Shown here one piece after another: positions 51,706-60,570 of a DNA stretch of 64,000 bases. A program made the position numbers and the translations under genes. The notes under the pieces were generated by a model. It was not told the DNA's origin, did not search any database, and saw only the letters and a program-made list of their open reading frames with translations. The stretch's first letter is position 1, and every line of letters starts with the position of its first letter. Source of the stretch: Vibrio fortis (GTDB lineage Bacteria > Pseudomonadota > Gammaproteobacteria > Enterobacterales > Vibrionaceae); contig NZ_AP025487.1 in assembly GCF_024347475.1 (NCBI RefSeq), positions 2,542,001 to 2,606,000 on the forward strand, written 5' to 3'.

Positions 51706-51957
51706 TTAATTAAACTCTTGAAGTACTTGGCTACTATTGCCAGACAAGGCTTCTTCTCCTTTTCCGACATAACGATCGTAACCAATTTGCATTCGCTCCC
51801 CTGTACCATCAGGCACTACGAGCAAATTTTCTTGAGTCGCATCTGGGTTATAAATTTGTTCTGTTTTAACCTGAGCTACAGAGTGACCCAGAGGTGCATC
51901 TGACGTTACACACCCCACCAAACCTACACTGAGACAAACCATCATTACCTTAATCAT
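51706..51957 (-). CDS. Small Tad-locus lipoprotein
   Basis: An 83-residue lipoprotein from ATG at 51955-51957, preceded by AAGGAG. Signal ends LVGC (Cys-16). The mature part has the pattern QIYNPDAT then DGTGERMQIGYDRY, like small lipoproteins in other Tad loci. The frame continues upstream inside rcpA but the strong ribosome site decides this start. Position corresponds to RcpB in other systems, though sequence does not clearly match. Role probably secretin assembly. Confidence 0.75.
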   Translation of the reverse strand: MIKVMMVCLSVGLVGCVTSDAPLGHSVAQVKTEQIYNPDATQENLLVVPDGTGERMQIGYDRYVGKGEEALSGNSSQVLQEFN

Positions 51958-51967
51958 AGCTATCTCC

Positions 51968-53425
51968 TTATAATTCGTGTCCAAATGAGCCTTCGCTTCC
52001 GCCTTCAACTGGAACAGTCTGAGGCGCAGATTGGCGAGGAGCTTGTTCATCATCATCCGATGGCTCCGCAATGTAAGCACTTCGACCAAGCAAGTAATAT
52101 TGAAGGTCATTAGGGCTCACAAAAGCATCCGTCGGTAGAGTTACGGCATTTCTGTCTATAGGCTTAGCCAATCTTGGGGTAACTAAAATCACCAACTCGG
52201 TTTCCCCCGAAACAAATTCTTGACTGTTAAATAGCTGCCCTAATACCGGTACTTCTCCCAACCCCGGCATCTTGTTACTGACATCTCGCACGTTTTCACT
52301 CAATAGACCTGCGATACCAATGGTTTGCCCATCGGCGAGTTCCAGTGTTGATGAGGCACTACGTCGGGTAATAGGCGGAATAAAGTAAGTGGCATTACTC
52401 AAGCTAGGCTCAATCGTCAACGAGCTACTATTGGCAATTTCACTGACATCAACGGCAAGATTAAGATTGATTTTCTGATCGCTCAGTACCGTTGGAATGA
52501 ACTTCAAACCAACACCGTACTCTTTGTACTCGATGGTGATACCGTCTTCATCTGGAACAGGGATAGGGAACTCACCACCGGCTAAGAATTCCGCTTTTGC
52601 TCCACTCAACGCCGTCAAATTTGGCTCTGCGAGTACCTTGGCAACACCATTTTGCTTGGCCACATCTAATGCAAAACTAAACAAAGTATTACCGTCGACA
52701 AACGACCCTAAAATGCCGTAGTCCTGTGAGGTAGGAATATCGAAAATAGGTGTAGCACCGACAATACCTGCTGGAACGGACGCCCCGCCCCATGAAAAGT
52801 TAGAGCCACTGCTTTGGAAAAAGTGGAAGTTAGCATCAAACTTTCTCACTAAGCTGCGCTGAACTTCTGCAACAGTCACTTCTAACATCACCTGTTGCGC
52901 ACCGCCTATCGACATCAAATTAATCACACCAGTTGCGGCTGTCACTTCACTGCCCGATGCTTTCGAATTATCGACAGACTGCCCTGCTGCATAGGTTTCA
53001 GCGATACGCATGGCAATATTCATCTGTTGTTGATTGCTCACTTGTCCGCTTAGCAACAGGCGATTTTGTGCGCTATGAACCTCAATCTCTTCGTTAGGAA
53101 GGAATTCAAACAATTTGGCCTTGAGGCTGTTAAGGTCGTGAGTCACCTCAATGTTGATTGACTCGATAAGTACACCTCTAGAGTCCCAGGCCATTAGGTT
53201 AGTAGCACCAAGCTTATTACCAATCAGAAATAATTCGTTGGATTTCAGCATCACGATATCAAGTACATCTGGGTCCCCTAGCGATACCTTGCTCGCCTTT
53301 CCCGACAACTTCACATGTGTTGACTTATGATGAGGCACCGTGACGGTTTTGCCCGTTTGAATTGCCGCGTAACTAGAAAGCGAGACAAACAGTAAACCGA
53401 TAAGACATGTTATTATTCTTTTCAT
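51968..53425 (-). CDS. rcpA: Tad secretin RcpA (CpaC family)
   Basis: A 485-residue outer-membrane secretin. Signal peptide (MKRIITCLIGLLFVSLSSYA), BON/N-domain region (HKSTHVKLSGKASKVSLGDPDVLDI), then secretin core (LAEPNLTALSGAKAEFLAGGEFP, ADGQTIGIAGLLSE, ELVILVTPRL). It forms the outer-membrane gate for the Flp pilus. The small lipoprotein follows after 10 bp. Confidence 0.94.
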   Translation of the reverse strand: MKRIITCLIGLLFVSLSSYAAIQTGKTVTVPHHKSTHVKLSGKASKVSLGDPDVLDIVMLKSNELFLIGNKLGATNLMAWDSRGVLIESINIEVTHDLNSLKAKLFEFLPNEEIEVHSAQNRLLLSGQVSNQQQMNIAMRIAETYAAGQSVDNSKASGSEVTAATGVINLMSIGGAQQVMLEVTVAEVQRSLVRKFDANFHFFQSSGSNFSWGGASVPAGIVGATPIFDIPTSQDYGILGSFVDGNTLFSFALDVAKQNGVAKVLAEPNLTALSGAKAEFLAGGEFPIPVPDEDGITIEYKEYGVGLKFIPTVLSDQKINLNLAVDVSEIANSSSLTIEPSLSNATYFIPPITRRSASSTLELADGQTIGIAGLLSENVRDVSNKMPGLGEVPVLGQLFNSQEFVSGETELVILVTPRLAKPIDRNAVTLPTDAFVSPNDLQYYLLGRSAYIAEPSDDDEQAPRQSAPQTVPVEGGSEGSFGHEL

Positions 53426-53433
53426 ATATCACC

Positions 53434-54183
53434 TCAATCCTTGACGCGAACATTCGATGTTTCCGTACCTTTGATAATCGTAACGCTTGGTCTTGGTACG
53501 TATCGTTGCACGACTTTTTTGTCGACTTCATGTGGGTTTCTGAGTGTCAGTTGTATGCTACCTTTGCTCTTCGCAGTTAGTAGCTTCTCTGCATCTTTGG
53601 GAGTCACTTCCAATGTCACAGCACGCACAATGATAGGGCTGTTTTCTTTAGTTTTAGCGGTTTGGTCAACAGCAAGCACTTTAATGTCTTTCAACACCGT
53701 TTGCGTTGAAGCAGAGTTTTTTCCATACGAAACAGTATTAAGAATATCCACTTTGTTTCCTGGTAATAGGAAACCAGCCACCCCGATAACATCATCAACT
53801 CGAATCGTCACCGCGCGTTTATTTTCAGGAATCAAAGCCGCCAGTGTTGAGCCCTCTCCAGGTACGGTAAACCTCATCTTATGCAAAACCTCACCTGCAT
53901 ATACCGTATTGGCGACCACTTTACCGACTAGCTCTTCAGGATCGGAATAGTTGTTATCATTTATCCAATCCACTTCCATCAATTTTGTGGTCAGGAATTG
54001 CTCCTCAATGATAGTTCCTGCTTCAATTTCTTGAGATGCAACAACAACAGGATGACGCTCAACCTGTTCCACCTCAACGGTTGGTTGTACTTGATTGTCC
54101 ATCCATTGCTTAGCGAAGAATACAGCTGCTAAACCGAATACTACGGACAGTAAAAATAGAAGAAATATTTGGCTTTTACTCAT
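53434..54183 (-). CDS. rcpC: Tad assembly protein RcpC (CpaB family)
   Basis: About 249 residues from ATG at 54181-54183; an upstream in-frame ATG at 54204 is less likely. An N-terminal membrane helix is followed by an SAF domain (HPVVVASQEIEAGTIIEEQFLT, about 45-105) and a RcpC/CpaB domain (KRAVTIRVDDVIGVAGFLLPGNKVDIL). It links secretin and pilus base in the periplasm. The start overlaps the ATPase gene stop by 8 bases. Confidence 0.92.
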   Translation of the reverse strand: MSKSQIFLLFLLSVVFGLAAVFFAKQWMDNQVQPTVEVEQVERHPVVVASQEIEAGTIIEEQFLTTKLMEVDWINDNNYSDPEELVGKVVANTVYAGEVLHKMRFTVPGEGSTLAALIPENKRAVTIRVDDVIGVAGFLLPGNKVDILNTVSYGKNSASTQTVLKDIKVLAVDQTAKTKENSPIIVRAVTLEVTPKDAEKLLTAKSKGSIQLTLRNPHEVDKKVVQRYVPRPSVTIIKGTETSNVRVKD

Positions 54184-55525
54184 TGCTCTCTTCCTCGAGT
54201 CCATCTGAAGTGAAGTACACCTTCCATGCCATCGTTAAAATATCGGGAGTAATGATTAACGGCAGTTGTTCGAATAGAACAATATCTTTACTGATTCCGA
54301 CGAGATCTTTAGGTAAGCAAGGGAAATAGTTAACGCCATGAATGCGATGAAGCTTATACAACTGTTCAATCGTATTTTCAGGTAATTCAAAACCTTGAGC
54401 TTGAGCAGTATCGAACCACAACGTCTGATAGTCTTTTTGTGATAAAGGCTCAAACTCGATTTTGTAGCCCAAACGACGCAAAAACGCAGGATCACTAATT
54501 TTCTGAGGATCCAAGTTAGTCGAAAAGGCTAACGTTAAGATAAAAGGAATCGTGATTTGTTGACCATTTGGCAGTGATAAATGGTCAAAGAAATACTCCA
54601 TTGGAACAATCCAACGATTCAAAAGCGCATCAACAGGCATTGGTTGACGCCCCAAGTCATCAATAACAAAAATGCCGTTATTGGCCATCATTTGCAGCGG
54701 TGCTAACCATACTCGACTGTTTTCTGAATGGTTAACCTCGAGCATCTCCATTGTTAGTTCACCACCAACTTGAATGTTTGGTCGCTCACAGTTCAACCAA
54801 CGTTTGTCATACTGATCGAGCAGGGATACAGAACGATCTTTACCATTATTATCGATAGGTTTGTGGTGTTGAGCAGAAAACACCTTGATGATGTTACCCA
54901 AGGCATAAACTGCATAAGGGATAAATACAGAAGTTTTCAGGGCATTTACAATCCTTGAAGCCACAAAGGTTTTACCTGTACCGGCATGTCCGTAAAGAAG
55001 TAAGGCACGCCCAGAGTTGATTGCAGGCCCAAGCACTGGCACCTTGCTTTCTACTCCGTATACGTCACTTAGAGCAGCCTCTACATCAGGACGAGAAACG
55101 AGCTGAGCTCTTAAATCTTGTGCTTTCACAATTTCACAATACTGATCTAATGAAACGGGAGCAGGACCAAGATATGCGTCGCGTTTAAACGCGAGGTCAG
55201 CCTCTTCCAAGCCTTTTTCTGACAACGAGTAACGCACATGGCTATGAGAAAGTGTATTAATAGCTAGGCTTTCGTTAGGTTGAAATACTTCGATAAGAGA
55301 TTTCTTTCGTAAAACAGCGAGCGCATTTTCTACGATATGTGTTACTACACATAGATAGTTGGAAAGCTCTAAAACGTCTGATTTCGGGTAGGCGGACAGA
55401 TGCTTGAGAACAAGGTTCTCAATGACAACGTCAGGCACGCCAAGCATCTCTGATGAAGTCGGTACTAGGGGAGCCGATATTTGAGGTTTTAAATCCGATG
55501 TCCGTTCTCTACCTCTAATATCCAT
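54176..55525 (-). CDS. Winged-helix plus AAA ATPase in the tad operon
   Basis: A 449-residue protein not part of the classical tad set. Residues about 30-115 look like a winged-helix module (VIENLVLKHLSAYPKSDVLELSNYL, then VRYSLSEKGLEEADLAF). An AAA domain follows, with Walker A GHAGTGKT at 179-186, Walker B GIFVIDD at 284-290, then LGRQPMP and a sensor-like FSTN. No signal or membrane helix, so it is cytoplasmic. It lies between tadV and rcpC and overlaps the latter. Function unknown; perhaps assembly chaperone or regulator. Confidence 0.75.
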   Translation of the reverse strand: MDIRGRERTSDLKPQISAPLVPTSSEMLGVPDVVIENLVLKHLSAYPKSDVLELSNYLCVVTHIVENALAVLRKKSLIEVFQPNESLAINTLSHSHVRYSLSEKGLEEADLAFKRDAYLGPAPVSLDQYCEIVKAQDLRAQLVSRPDVEAALSDVYGVESKVPVLGPAINSGRALLLYGHAGTGKTFVASRIVNALKTSVFIPYAVYALGNIIKVFSAQHHKPIDNNGKDRSVSLLDQYDKRWLNCERPNIQVGGELTMEMLEVNHSENSRVWLAPLQMMANNGIFVIDDLGRQPMPVDALLNRWIVPMEYFFDHLSLPNGQQITIPFILTLAFSTNLDPQKISDPAFLRRLGYKIEFEPLSQKDYQTLWFDTAQAQGFELPENTIEQLYKLHRIHGVNYFPCLPKDLVGISKDIVLFEQLPLIITPDILTMAWKVYFTSDGLEEESNE

Positions 55526-55566
55526 ATTTCACCCCATCATATTAATTAATCACTATTCACTTCGAT

Positions 55567-56097
55567 TCAATTAAAGTAGCTATACATTGCCAAACCAATA
55601 ACAACAGCTGGCGCAAATGGCATGGTCACTTTATTTTTATACCTTGAACAATTTCCAGAGCCTGCCTGTTCCAAATTGGAACTTATATTAGCTACGGAAA
55701 TAACTTTTTGTTCAAAGTATCCTCTAACGCCCAACCAGTTGTGACTTGCGAAGTGGTGACAAATATAAGTAACCCCAACAATGCCAGCTGAAATAGTTAT
55801 GTAATAAGCTATCAGCTGTAAGTTACCCCATCCAACATAAAGACCAATGACACCCAATAGTTTCACATCTCCAGCGGACATTGCTCTAACGAAATATAAG
55901 AGTAACCCAAACAAAAATAATGCTAATCCACCAATCAATGATATCCTCAACTGCTCAAAAGAAAATTGAATAGATAGTTGCAAGAAAAACAACATTATCA
56001 TTAATATTAGCAGTCGATTGGGTATGCGATGCTGAGATACATCGCATACCGCTATTATCAAAAGAACGATCCAAAATGGAAGAAAATCATCAATCAT
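55567..56097 (-). CDS. tadV: Prepilin peptidase TadV (A24 family)
   Basis: A 176-residue inner-membrane aspartyl protease. The two catalytic Asp are at DVSQHRIPNRLL (Asp-19) and in the MSAGDVKLLG motif. Short, as usual for TadV, lacking the methylase domain of PilD. It cleaves Flp1, Flp2 and TadE/F leaders. It starts 7 bp after flp2. Confidence 0.93.
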   Translation of the reverse strand: MIDDFLPFWIVLLIIAVCDVSQHRIPNRLLILMIMLFFLQLSIQFSFEQLRISLIGGLALFLFGLLLYFVRAMSAGDVKLLGVIGLYVGWGNLQLIAYYITISAGIVGVTYICHHFASHNWLGVRGYFEQKVISVANISSNLEQAGSGNCSRYKNKVTMPFAPAVVIGLAMYSYFN

Positions 56098-56104
56098 AAG
56101 TCGT

Positions 56105-56242
56105 CTATAACGCCGACATAATAGTCGTCAATTTACTAATCAAGGCAGTAGAACCACCTGAAATCACCACCCAAATAGCAAATACTAATAAGGATGCCCC
56201 AATGACATACTCAACCGTCGCAAGGCCTGCTTGCTTCTTCAC
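56105..56242 (-). CDS. Second Flp-type pilin, very short leader
   Basis: A 45-residue ORF from GTG at 56240-56242. The start MKKQAG is followed by LATVEYVIGASLL, so cleavage after Gly-6 leaves Glu at +5, the Flp rule, and the EY pair is intact. The C-terminal half is hydrophobic then polar. The leader of six residues is unusually short. It is linked to the first flp by 12 bp (stop at 56255). Confidence 0.8.
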   Translation of the reverse strand: MKKQAGLATVEYVIGASLLVFAIWVVISGGSTALISKLTTIMSAL

Positions 56243-56254
56243 GGTCAAATTACC

Positions 56255-56443
56255 CTAAGGCGCTGATGTCGTACTAATTGCACCGATAATCGCACTCAAT
56301 TTATTAGCGAGAACTGTACCGATGCCAGAAAATATTGTTGTCAATCCGAAAACGAGCATCGCAGCACCTATAACGTATTCGACTACCGTTAACCCTTCCT
56401 CATCATTAAAGAAATTTTTAATATCAATCATTAACTTATCCAT
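56255..56443 (-). CDS. flp: Flp pilin, major subunit candidate
   Basis: A 62-residue type IVb pilin. Leader MDKLMIDIKNFFNDEEG then LTVVEYVIGAAML: Gly at -1 and Glu at +5, with the Flp Glu-Tyr pair. GGAG precedes the ATG. First gene of the tad operon and its likely most abundant product. Confidence 0.92.
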   Translation of the reverse strand: MDKLMIDIKNFFNDEEGLTVVEYVIGAAMLVFGLTTIFSGIGTVLANKLSAIIGAISTTSAP

Positions 56444-56636
56444 GGTCTTATCTCCATTATTATCAAAGCAGGTTTTGCTAACCTGTAAGGTAAATCTAGA
56501 GGTAAAGAATATATTGAGTTAGGATTTTTTTTCTTTTCACTTGTACTTTTTTGTTCTGTTTCTAATCTATTTAATAGAGGCTTTTAGCGAGATTACTTTC
56601 AAAAAAGTTAACAAATGAAACATAAGGCATATATTT
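56444..56636. promoter_or_regulatory. Divergent tad/AraC-gene control region
   Basis: A 193-bp AT-rich gap between flp and the AraC-type gene. A small hairpin (CAGGTT/AACCTG) is in the flp leader, and long T runs at about 56524-56536. It should hold both promoters. No clear -35/-10 or sigma54 element was seen. Confidence 0.5.
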
Positions 56637-57368
56637 ATGCACCTAATTACACCTTTATTAACCGATAAGAAGAGTCGAATTAATTCGATAATTATAAAAA
56701 AGGTCGAACACTTTTTCCCCATCACAGTTTTTGACCAAGACATCTCTATTATCAGCAAGTTAGAAGTGAGATTGGTTTTTTTTATAGTTAATGACGTAAA
56801 AAATTATCAACTACTTAACATGGCAATTTCTATTTGTGAGAACCTAAACAAAAAGATTATTGTTATATCAAATTGCTCTATAGAGAATAAAATTAGGTAT
56901 AAGAAAAGTCTGATTGATATTATCGATGTGAATGAGATTGGCCTCACAAATGAACTCGAGATTCTCAAAATTAAGACAGATCATTTGTTCAATACACACT
57001 GTCAGATTGAAAGTAACAATCGAGAGCGAGATAGTGACACTTTATTTCTGAAACAAGTCTCAGAGTATATCTTGAGTAGGCTCACTACCGACATCCGAGA
57101 ATCAGACCTTGCGGATATGTGTCACTGCTCGACAAGCTACTTTTCCAAAAAATTTCACCGACACTTTGGCGTTAGCTTTCGAGACTTTGTTTGCGATAAA
57201 CGGATTCTGCTGGCTAAAGAGATTATGCAAAGGGATACAGACGCAAAAATCGCGGTGATCGCCTATCAATGTGGCTATAAAGATGTCTCATACTTTTCAC
57301 GAATCTTTAAGAAGAGAACAGGGGTCACACCAGCAAGTTATCGACGAGCCTGCATAGATGACAAATAA
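56637..57368 (+). CDS. AraC-family regulator divergent from tad operon
   Basis: A 243-residue regulator. The C-terminal about 100 residues form the double helix-turn-helix of AraC (LADMCHCSTSYFSKKFHRHFGVSF and IAVIAYQCGYKDVSYFSRIFKKRTGVTPASYRR). The N-terminal 130 residues resemble no known effector domain to my eye, with many Ile and Lys and a receiver-like rhythm. The gene is AT-rich relative to neighbours. Position implies control of the pilus genes. Confidence 0.8.
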   Translation: MHLITPLLTDKKSRINSIIIKKVEHFFPITVFDQDISIISKLEVRLVFFIVNDVKNYQLLNMAISICENLNKKIIVISNCSIENKIRYKKSLIDIIDVNEIGLTNELEILKIKTDHLFNTHCQIESNNRERDSDTLFLKQVSEYILSRLTTDIRESDLADMCHCSTSYFSKKFHRHFGVSFRDFVCDKRILLAKEIMQRDTDAKIAVIAYQCGYKDVSYFSRIFKKRTGVTPASYRRACIDDK

Positions 57369-57459
57369 ACGCTAATTTTACTCCCTAAAAAAATATGCAC
57401 GTGCTATCTTTAACATAATTTTAACAACAATAACTTAGCGAAAAACATGGAGTTAGACA

Positions 57460-59148
57460 ATGATTCAGCCTAACGAGTTTAGCCAAGACCAAAACGAAGC
57501 TCTCCCTACACCAAATGAAATGATTTTAAAATGGGCAGAGGAGCGCCCAAACGAGGTCTATCTAAAACAGATCATCAATCGTCAGTTTGTCGAATTCACC
57601 TACAAAGAGGTGGCAGATAAAGCACTGAGACTGGTTACCGCACTTGAAGAACTTGGCGCCAAACCTGGCGATCGTGTTGCCCTAGTATCAAAAAACTGTG
57701 CCGAGTGGTTTATTACCGATTTAGCTATGATGCTGGGTGATTTTGTCAGTGTGCCAATTTTCCCTACAGCAGGTGCAGATACCATCGCTTACTGTATTGA
57801 ACACAGTGAAAGTAAGATCGTCATCGCAGGTAAACTCGATGATCCTGCTGCAACTCAGCAAGTGATCGATGACAACCCGGAACTTATCAGCATTGCCCTG
57901 CCTTATGACACAGCAGCAAAATGCCAATACGCATTTAATGATCTAATCGACAAGAGTGCTCCATCATCAAAACGCCCTGTGCATCATGACGACAAGCTCA
58001 TGTCACTGGTCTATACATCAGGGACTTCTGGTCAGCCCAAAGGGGCTATGTTGACCTATGGCGCCTTTACTTGGTCGGTTCAGCGTCTAATCGACCATAT
58101 TGGTATTGAGAAAAACGACCGCCTATTCTCTTATCTACCACTGGCTCATATCACTGAGCGTGTTTACATCTTTGGCTCATCTGTCATGGGTGGTGTACCA
58201 ACCGCATTCCCAGAGTCACTGGATACGTTTATTGAAGACGTGAAGATGCACAGACCGACTCTGTTCATTTCAGTGCCAAGACTCTGGACTCTATTCCAAC
58301 AGCGAATTCAAGACAAGCTGCCGCAGAAGAAGCTCAATATTCTTCTCAAGATTCCTTTTGTTAACTCACTCATTAAGAAGAAGCTGGCAGATGGATTAGG
58401 GCTAGATCAAGCTCGAGTTCTTGGTTGTGGTTCTGCGCCAGTATCCCCTGCTCTACTAGATTGGTACGAGAGCGTAGGCTTACACATCACCGAAGCATGG
58501 GGAATGACAGAGTCGTTTGCTTACAGCACCCTTAATTACCCATTCAGAGCCGATAAGATTGGTTCTGTCGGTAATGCTGGCCCAGGTGTTGAGCTCAAGA
58601 TTGCTGAAGACGATGAGATCTTAGTACGCAGTAAAGGTTTATTCTCTGGTTACTACAAGAATGATATCGCGACTCAAGAGTCATTCAATGCGGAAGGTTG
58701 GTTGCACACAGGTGATATCGGTGCGATTGATAGCGAAGGTTACTTGACGATTCAAGGTCGTAAAAAAGATACCTTCAAGACAGCAAAAGGTAAGTTCGTT
58801 GCACCTGTACCAATTGAGAAAAAGCTATTTGAGTACAGCCGTGTAGAGATGATGTGTTTGATCGGTCTAGGCTTGCCTGGCCCTATCCTACTTGTTGTTC
58901 CTCATGACTTCCCTAACTTCGACCGTGAACGCTACGAGAGAACCACTAAGCGAGTCATCGAGAAAATGAACTCACAGCTGGCGTCACACGAGAAGATCAA
59001 AGGCGTACTAATGATCAAAGAACCGTGGAGTATTGAGAATGGGATTCTGACCCCAACACTCAAGATCAAGCGTCATATTCTAGAGCAGAAGTACCACGAA
59101 GTTGGTCATAACTGGCCAAAAGACAAGTTGGTGGTTTGGGAAGAGTAA
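57460..59148 (+). CDS. Long-chain acyl-CoA synthetase (AMP-binding)
   Basis: A 562-residue adenylate-forming enzyme. The AMP-binding motif YTSGTSGQPKGAMLTY, WGMTE, GWLHTGDIG and the C-terminal KIKR lysine are intact. It activates fatty acids with CoA and ATP. Its motifs are closer to the FadD15/ACSBG-like long-chain group than to E. coli FadD. Single gene with terminator. Confidence 0.9.
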   Translation: MIQPNEFSQDQNEALPTPNEMILKWAEERPNEVYLKQIINRQFVEFTYKEVADKALRLVTALEELGAKPGDRVALVSKNCAEWFITDLAMMLGDFVSVPIFPTAGADTIAYCIEHSESKIVIAGKLDDPAATQQVIDDNPELISIALPYDTAAKCQYAFNDLIDKSAPSSKRPVHHDDKLMSLVYTSGTSGQPKGAMLTYGAFTWSVQRLIDHIGIEKNDRLFSYLPLAHITERVYIFGSSVMGGVPTAFPESLDTFIEDVKMHRPTLFISVPRLWTLFQQRIQDKLPQKKLNILLKIPFVNSLIKKKLADGLGLDQARVLGCGSAPVSPALLDWYESVGLHITEAWGMTESFAYSTLNYPFRADKIGSVGNAGPGVELKIAEDDEILVRSKGLFSGYYKNDIATQESFNAEGWLHTGDIGAIDSEGYLTIQGRKKDTFKTAKGKFVAPVPIEKKLFEYSRVEMMCLIGLGLPGPILLVVPHDFPNFDRERYERTTKRVIEKMNSQLASHEKIKGVLMIKEPWSIENGILTPTLKIKRHILEQKYHEVGHNWPKDKLVVWEE

Positions 59149-59199
59149 TCGCCCTTAAGCCAAGTCCCTAAAAGCGAAGTAAGTTCTTTTAAGTAGATA

Positions 59200-59235
59200 A
59201 GCGTAACTCAGGTAACCACGTGAGTTACGCTTTTT
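59200..59235. terminator. Terminator between acyl-CoA synthetase and DUF1127 genes
   Basis: Stem GCGTAACTCA/TGAGTTACGC with a 10-base loop, then Ts. It serves the plus-strand gene and may also end the convergent DUF1127 gene. Confidence 0.85.
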
Positions 59236-59252
59236 ATTTAAGTCTAACTCCC

Positions 59253-59459
59253 TTATTCCCAAAATGCTTTCCTCACCTCTTGCTGTGCTTGTGTATACGT
59301 TAACCCAATATCATTTAAAAGGTGATCAGGTAGATCAGCCAAGTGTTTTCTTGTTTTTGCATTTTGTCTAAATCGCTGAACTTTGAAATAGAATTTCTTA
59401 ATCAAAGAAGTGTTTGTTGATCGCTGATCGAGTTCGACTCTAACTGTGCCTGAATTCAT
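59253..59459 (-). CDS. DUF1127 family small protein
   Basis: A 68-residue protein with the DUF1127 (YjiS-like) core TRKHLADLPDHLLNDIGLTYTQAQQEVRKAFWE at the C-terminus. The N-terminal half is polar and basic. DUF1127 proteins can bind RNA or act in phosphate and stress responses in some bacteria. Divergent from a LysR gene by 117 bp, a frequent pairing, so that regulator likely controls it. Confidence 0.85.
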   Translation of the reverse strand: MNSGTVRVELDQRSTNTSLIKKFYFKVQRFRQNAKTRKHLADLPDHLLNDIGLTYTQAQQEVRKAFWE

Positions 59460-59576
59460 AACTTACTCCCTCTATACTTTTATTCTCTATGTTTATCTGC
59501 TTACATGGCTAATATTCGACCAAAGTAAGTAAACCGACAAACGATAGATATTGGCATTCAGTTAAGGAAAACTAAT

Positions 59577-60533
59577 GTGAGCGAACGAACACCTCCCTTT
59601 CAAGGTATTTACTACTTCTATATCGCAGCCGACAAAGGCAGTTTTAAGCTAGCCGCAGAAACCTTGTTTGTTACTGCTGCTGCGGTAAGCCAGCAGATCA
59701 GGCAACTTGAGGACTGGCTCGGTGCAGAGCTCTTCATCAGACAGCACCGCAAAATTGTACTCACTCATGAAGGCGAAGTTCTGTATCTTCAAGCGAAGAA
59801 AGGCTTTGCCCACCTTCAAGATGGCGTGAGAAGAATCAACCAAGACCCTAATCCAAATCAGCTCTCGATTTCGACTGTTCCATCTTTTGCACAGCACTGG
59901 TTAGTGCCAAGAATTGGTGACTTCAGAGAAAGGCATCCTGACTTATCCATGCTGATTGAGCCAACCAACAAGCTGATCACTTTTGAGGACTCAAGTATTG
60001 ATATCTGTATACGCTACGGGCACGGCGACTACCCAAATCTAGAGTCACGTTGGTTAATGGATGAGGTGTTATACCCTGTTTGTCATCCGCTTTATCAGGA
60101 AAAATATGGAATATACACAGTCGACGACCTGCACAAAGCGGAGCTGATTGAAGACCGATGGCCTGATATGGATTGGTCTATCTGGCTTAATGAAGTGGGT
60201 GTTGAAGGCGGTCATACGACATTGCAGTTTGATGGTTCTCACTTTGTACTAGAGGGAGCACTTTCTGTTCAAGGCGTTGCTTTGGTCAAGCACAGTTTAG
60301 TGTATCGATACCTGCAAGAAGGCAAGCTGGTTAGAATAGGGAATACAGCGTTAAGGCCAAAATACAATTACTTCTTATGTGCACCGCCAGGGTATTTTCA
60401 TCGTGACAAAATTCAACGCTTCTCTAAATGGATAGAAACTCAAGTCAGTGAGTTTGGTAATAAAGGAAGGGAAGAGCTTACTATCGTCGAGACAGACTTC
60501 TCATTGAAATGGTCCGGAAACTCCGATGGCTAA
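59577..60533 (+). CDS. LysR-family regulator, GcvA-like
   Basis: A 318-residue regulator with an N-terminal winged helix (AADKGSFKLAAETLFVTAAAVSQQIRQLEDWLGAELFIR) and a GcvA-type effector domain. GTG start at 59577. Divergent from the DUF1127 gene. Effector unknown. Confidence 0.9.
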   Translation: MSERTPPFQGIYYFYIAADKGSFKLAAETLFVTAAAVSQQIRQLEDWLGAELFIRQHRKIVLTHEGEVLYLQAKKGFAHLQDGVRRINQDPNPNQLSISTVPSFAQHWLVPRIGDFRERHPDLSMLIEPTNKLITFEDSSIDICIRYGHGDYPNLESRWLMDEVLYPVCHPLYQEKYGIYTVDDLHKAELIEDRWPDMDWSIWLNEVGVEGGHTTLQFDGSHFVLEGALSVQGVALVKHSLVYRYLQEGKLVRIGNTALRPKYNYFLCAPPGYFHRDKIQRFSKWIETQVSEFGNKGREELTIVETDFSLKWSGNSDG

Positions 60534-60570
60534 GCTGCTATACTGACGAAAAATATCTATTGGATTTATC

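Noticed and set aside
51958..52110. N-terminal extension of the small tad lipoprotein into rcpA
   Set aside because: The signal peptide and AAGGAG set the start at 51957; the extension is in the rcpA coding region out of frame.
53441..53950. 169-codon plus-strand ORF inside rcpC
   Set aside because: Antisense shadow of a conserved SAF-domain gene.
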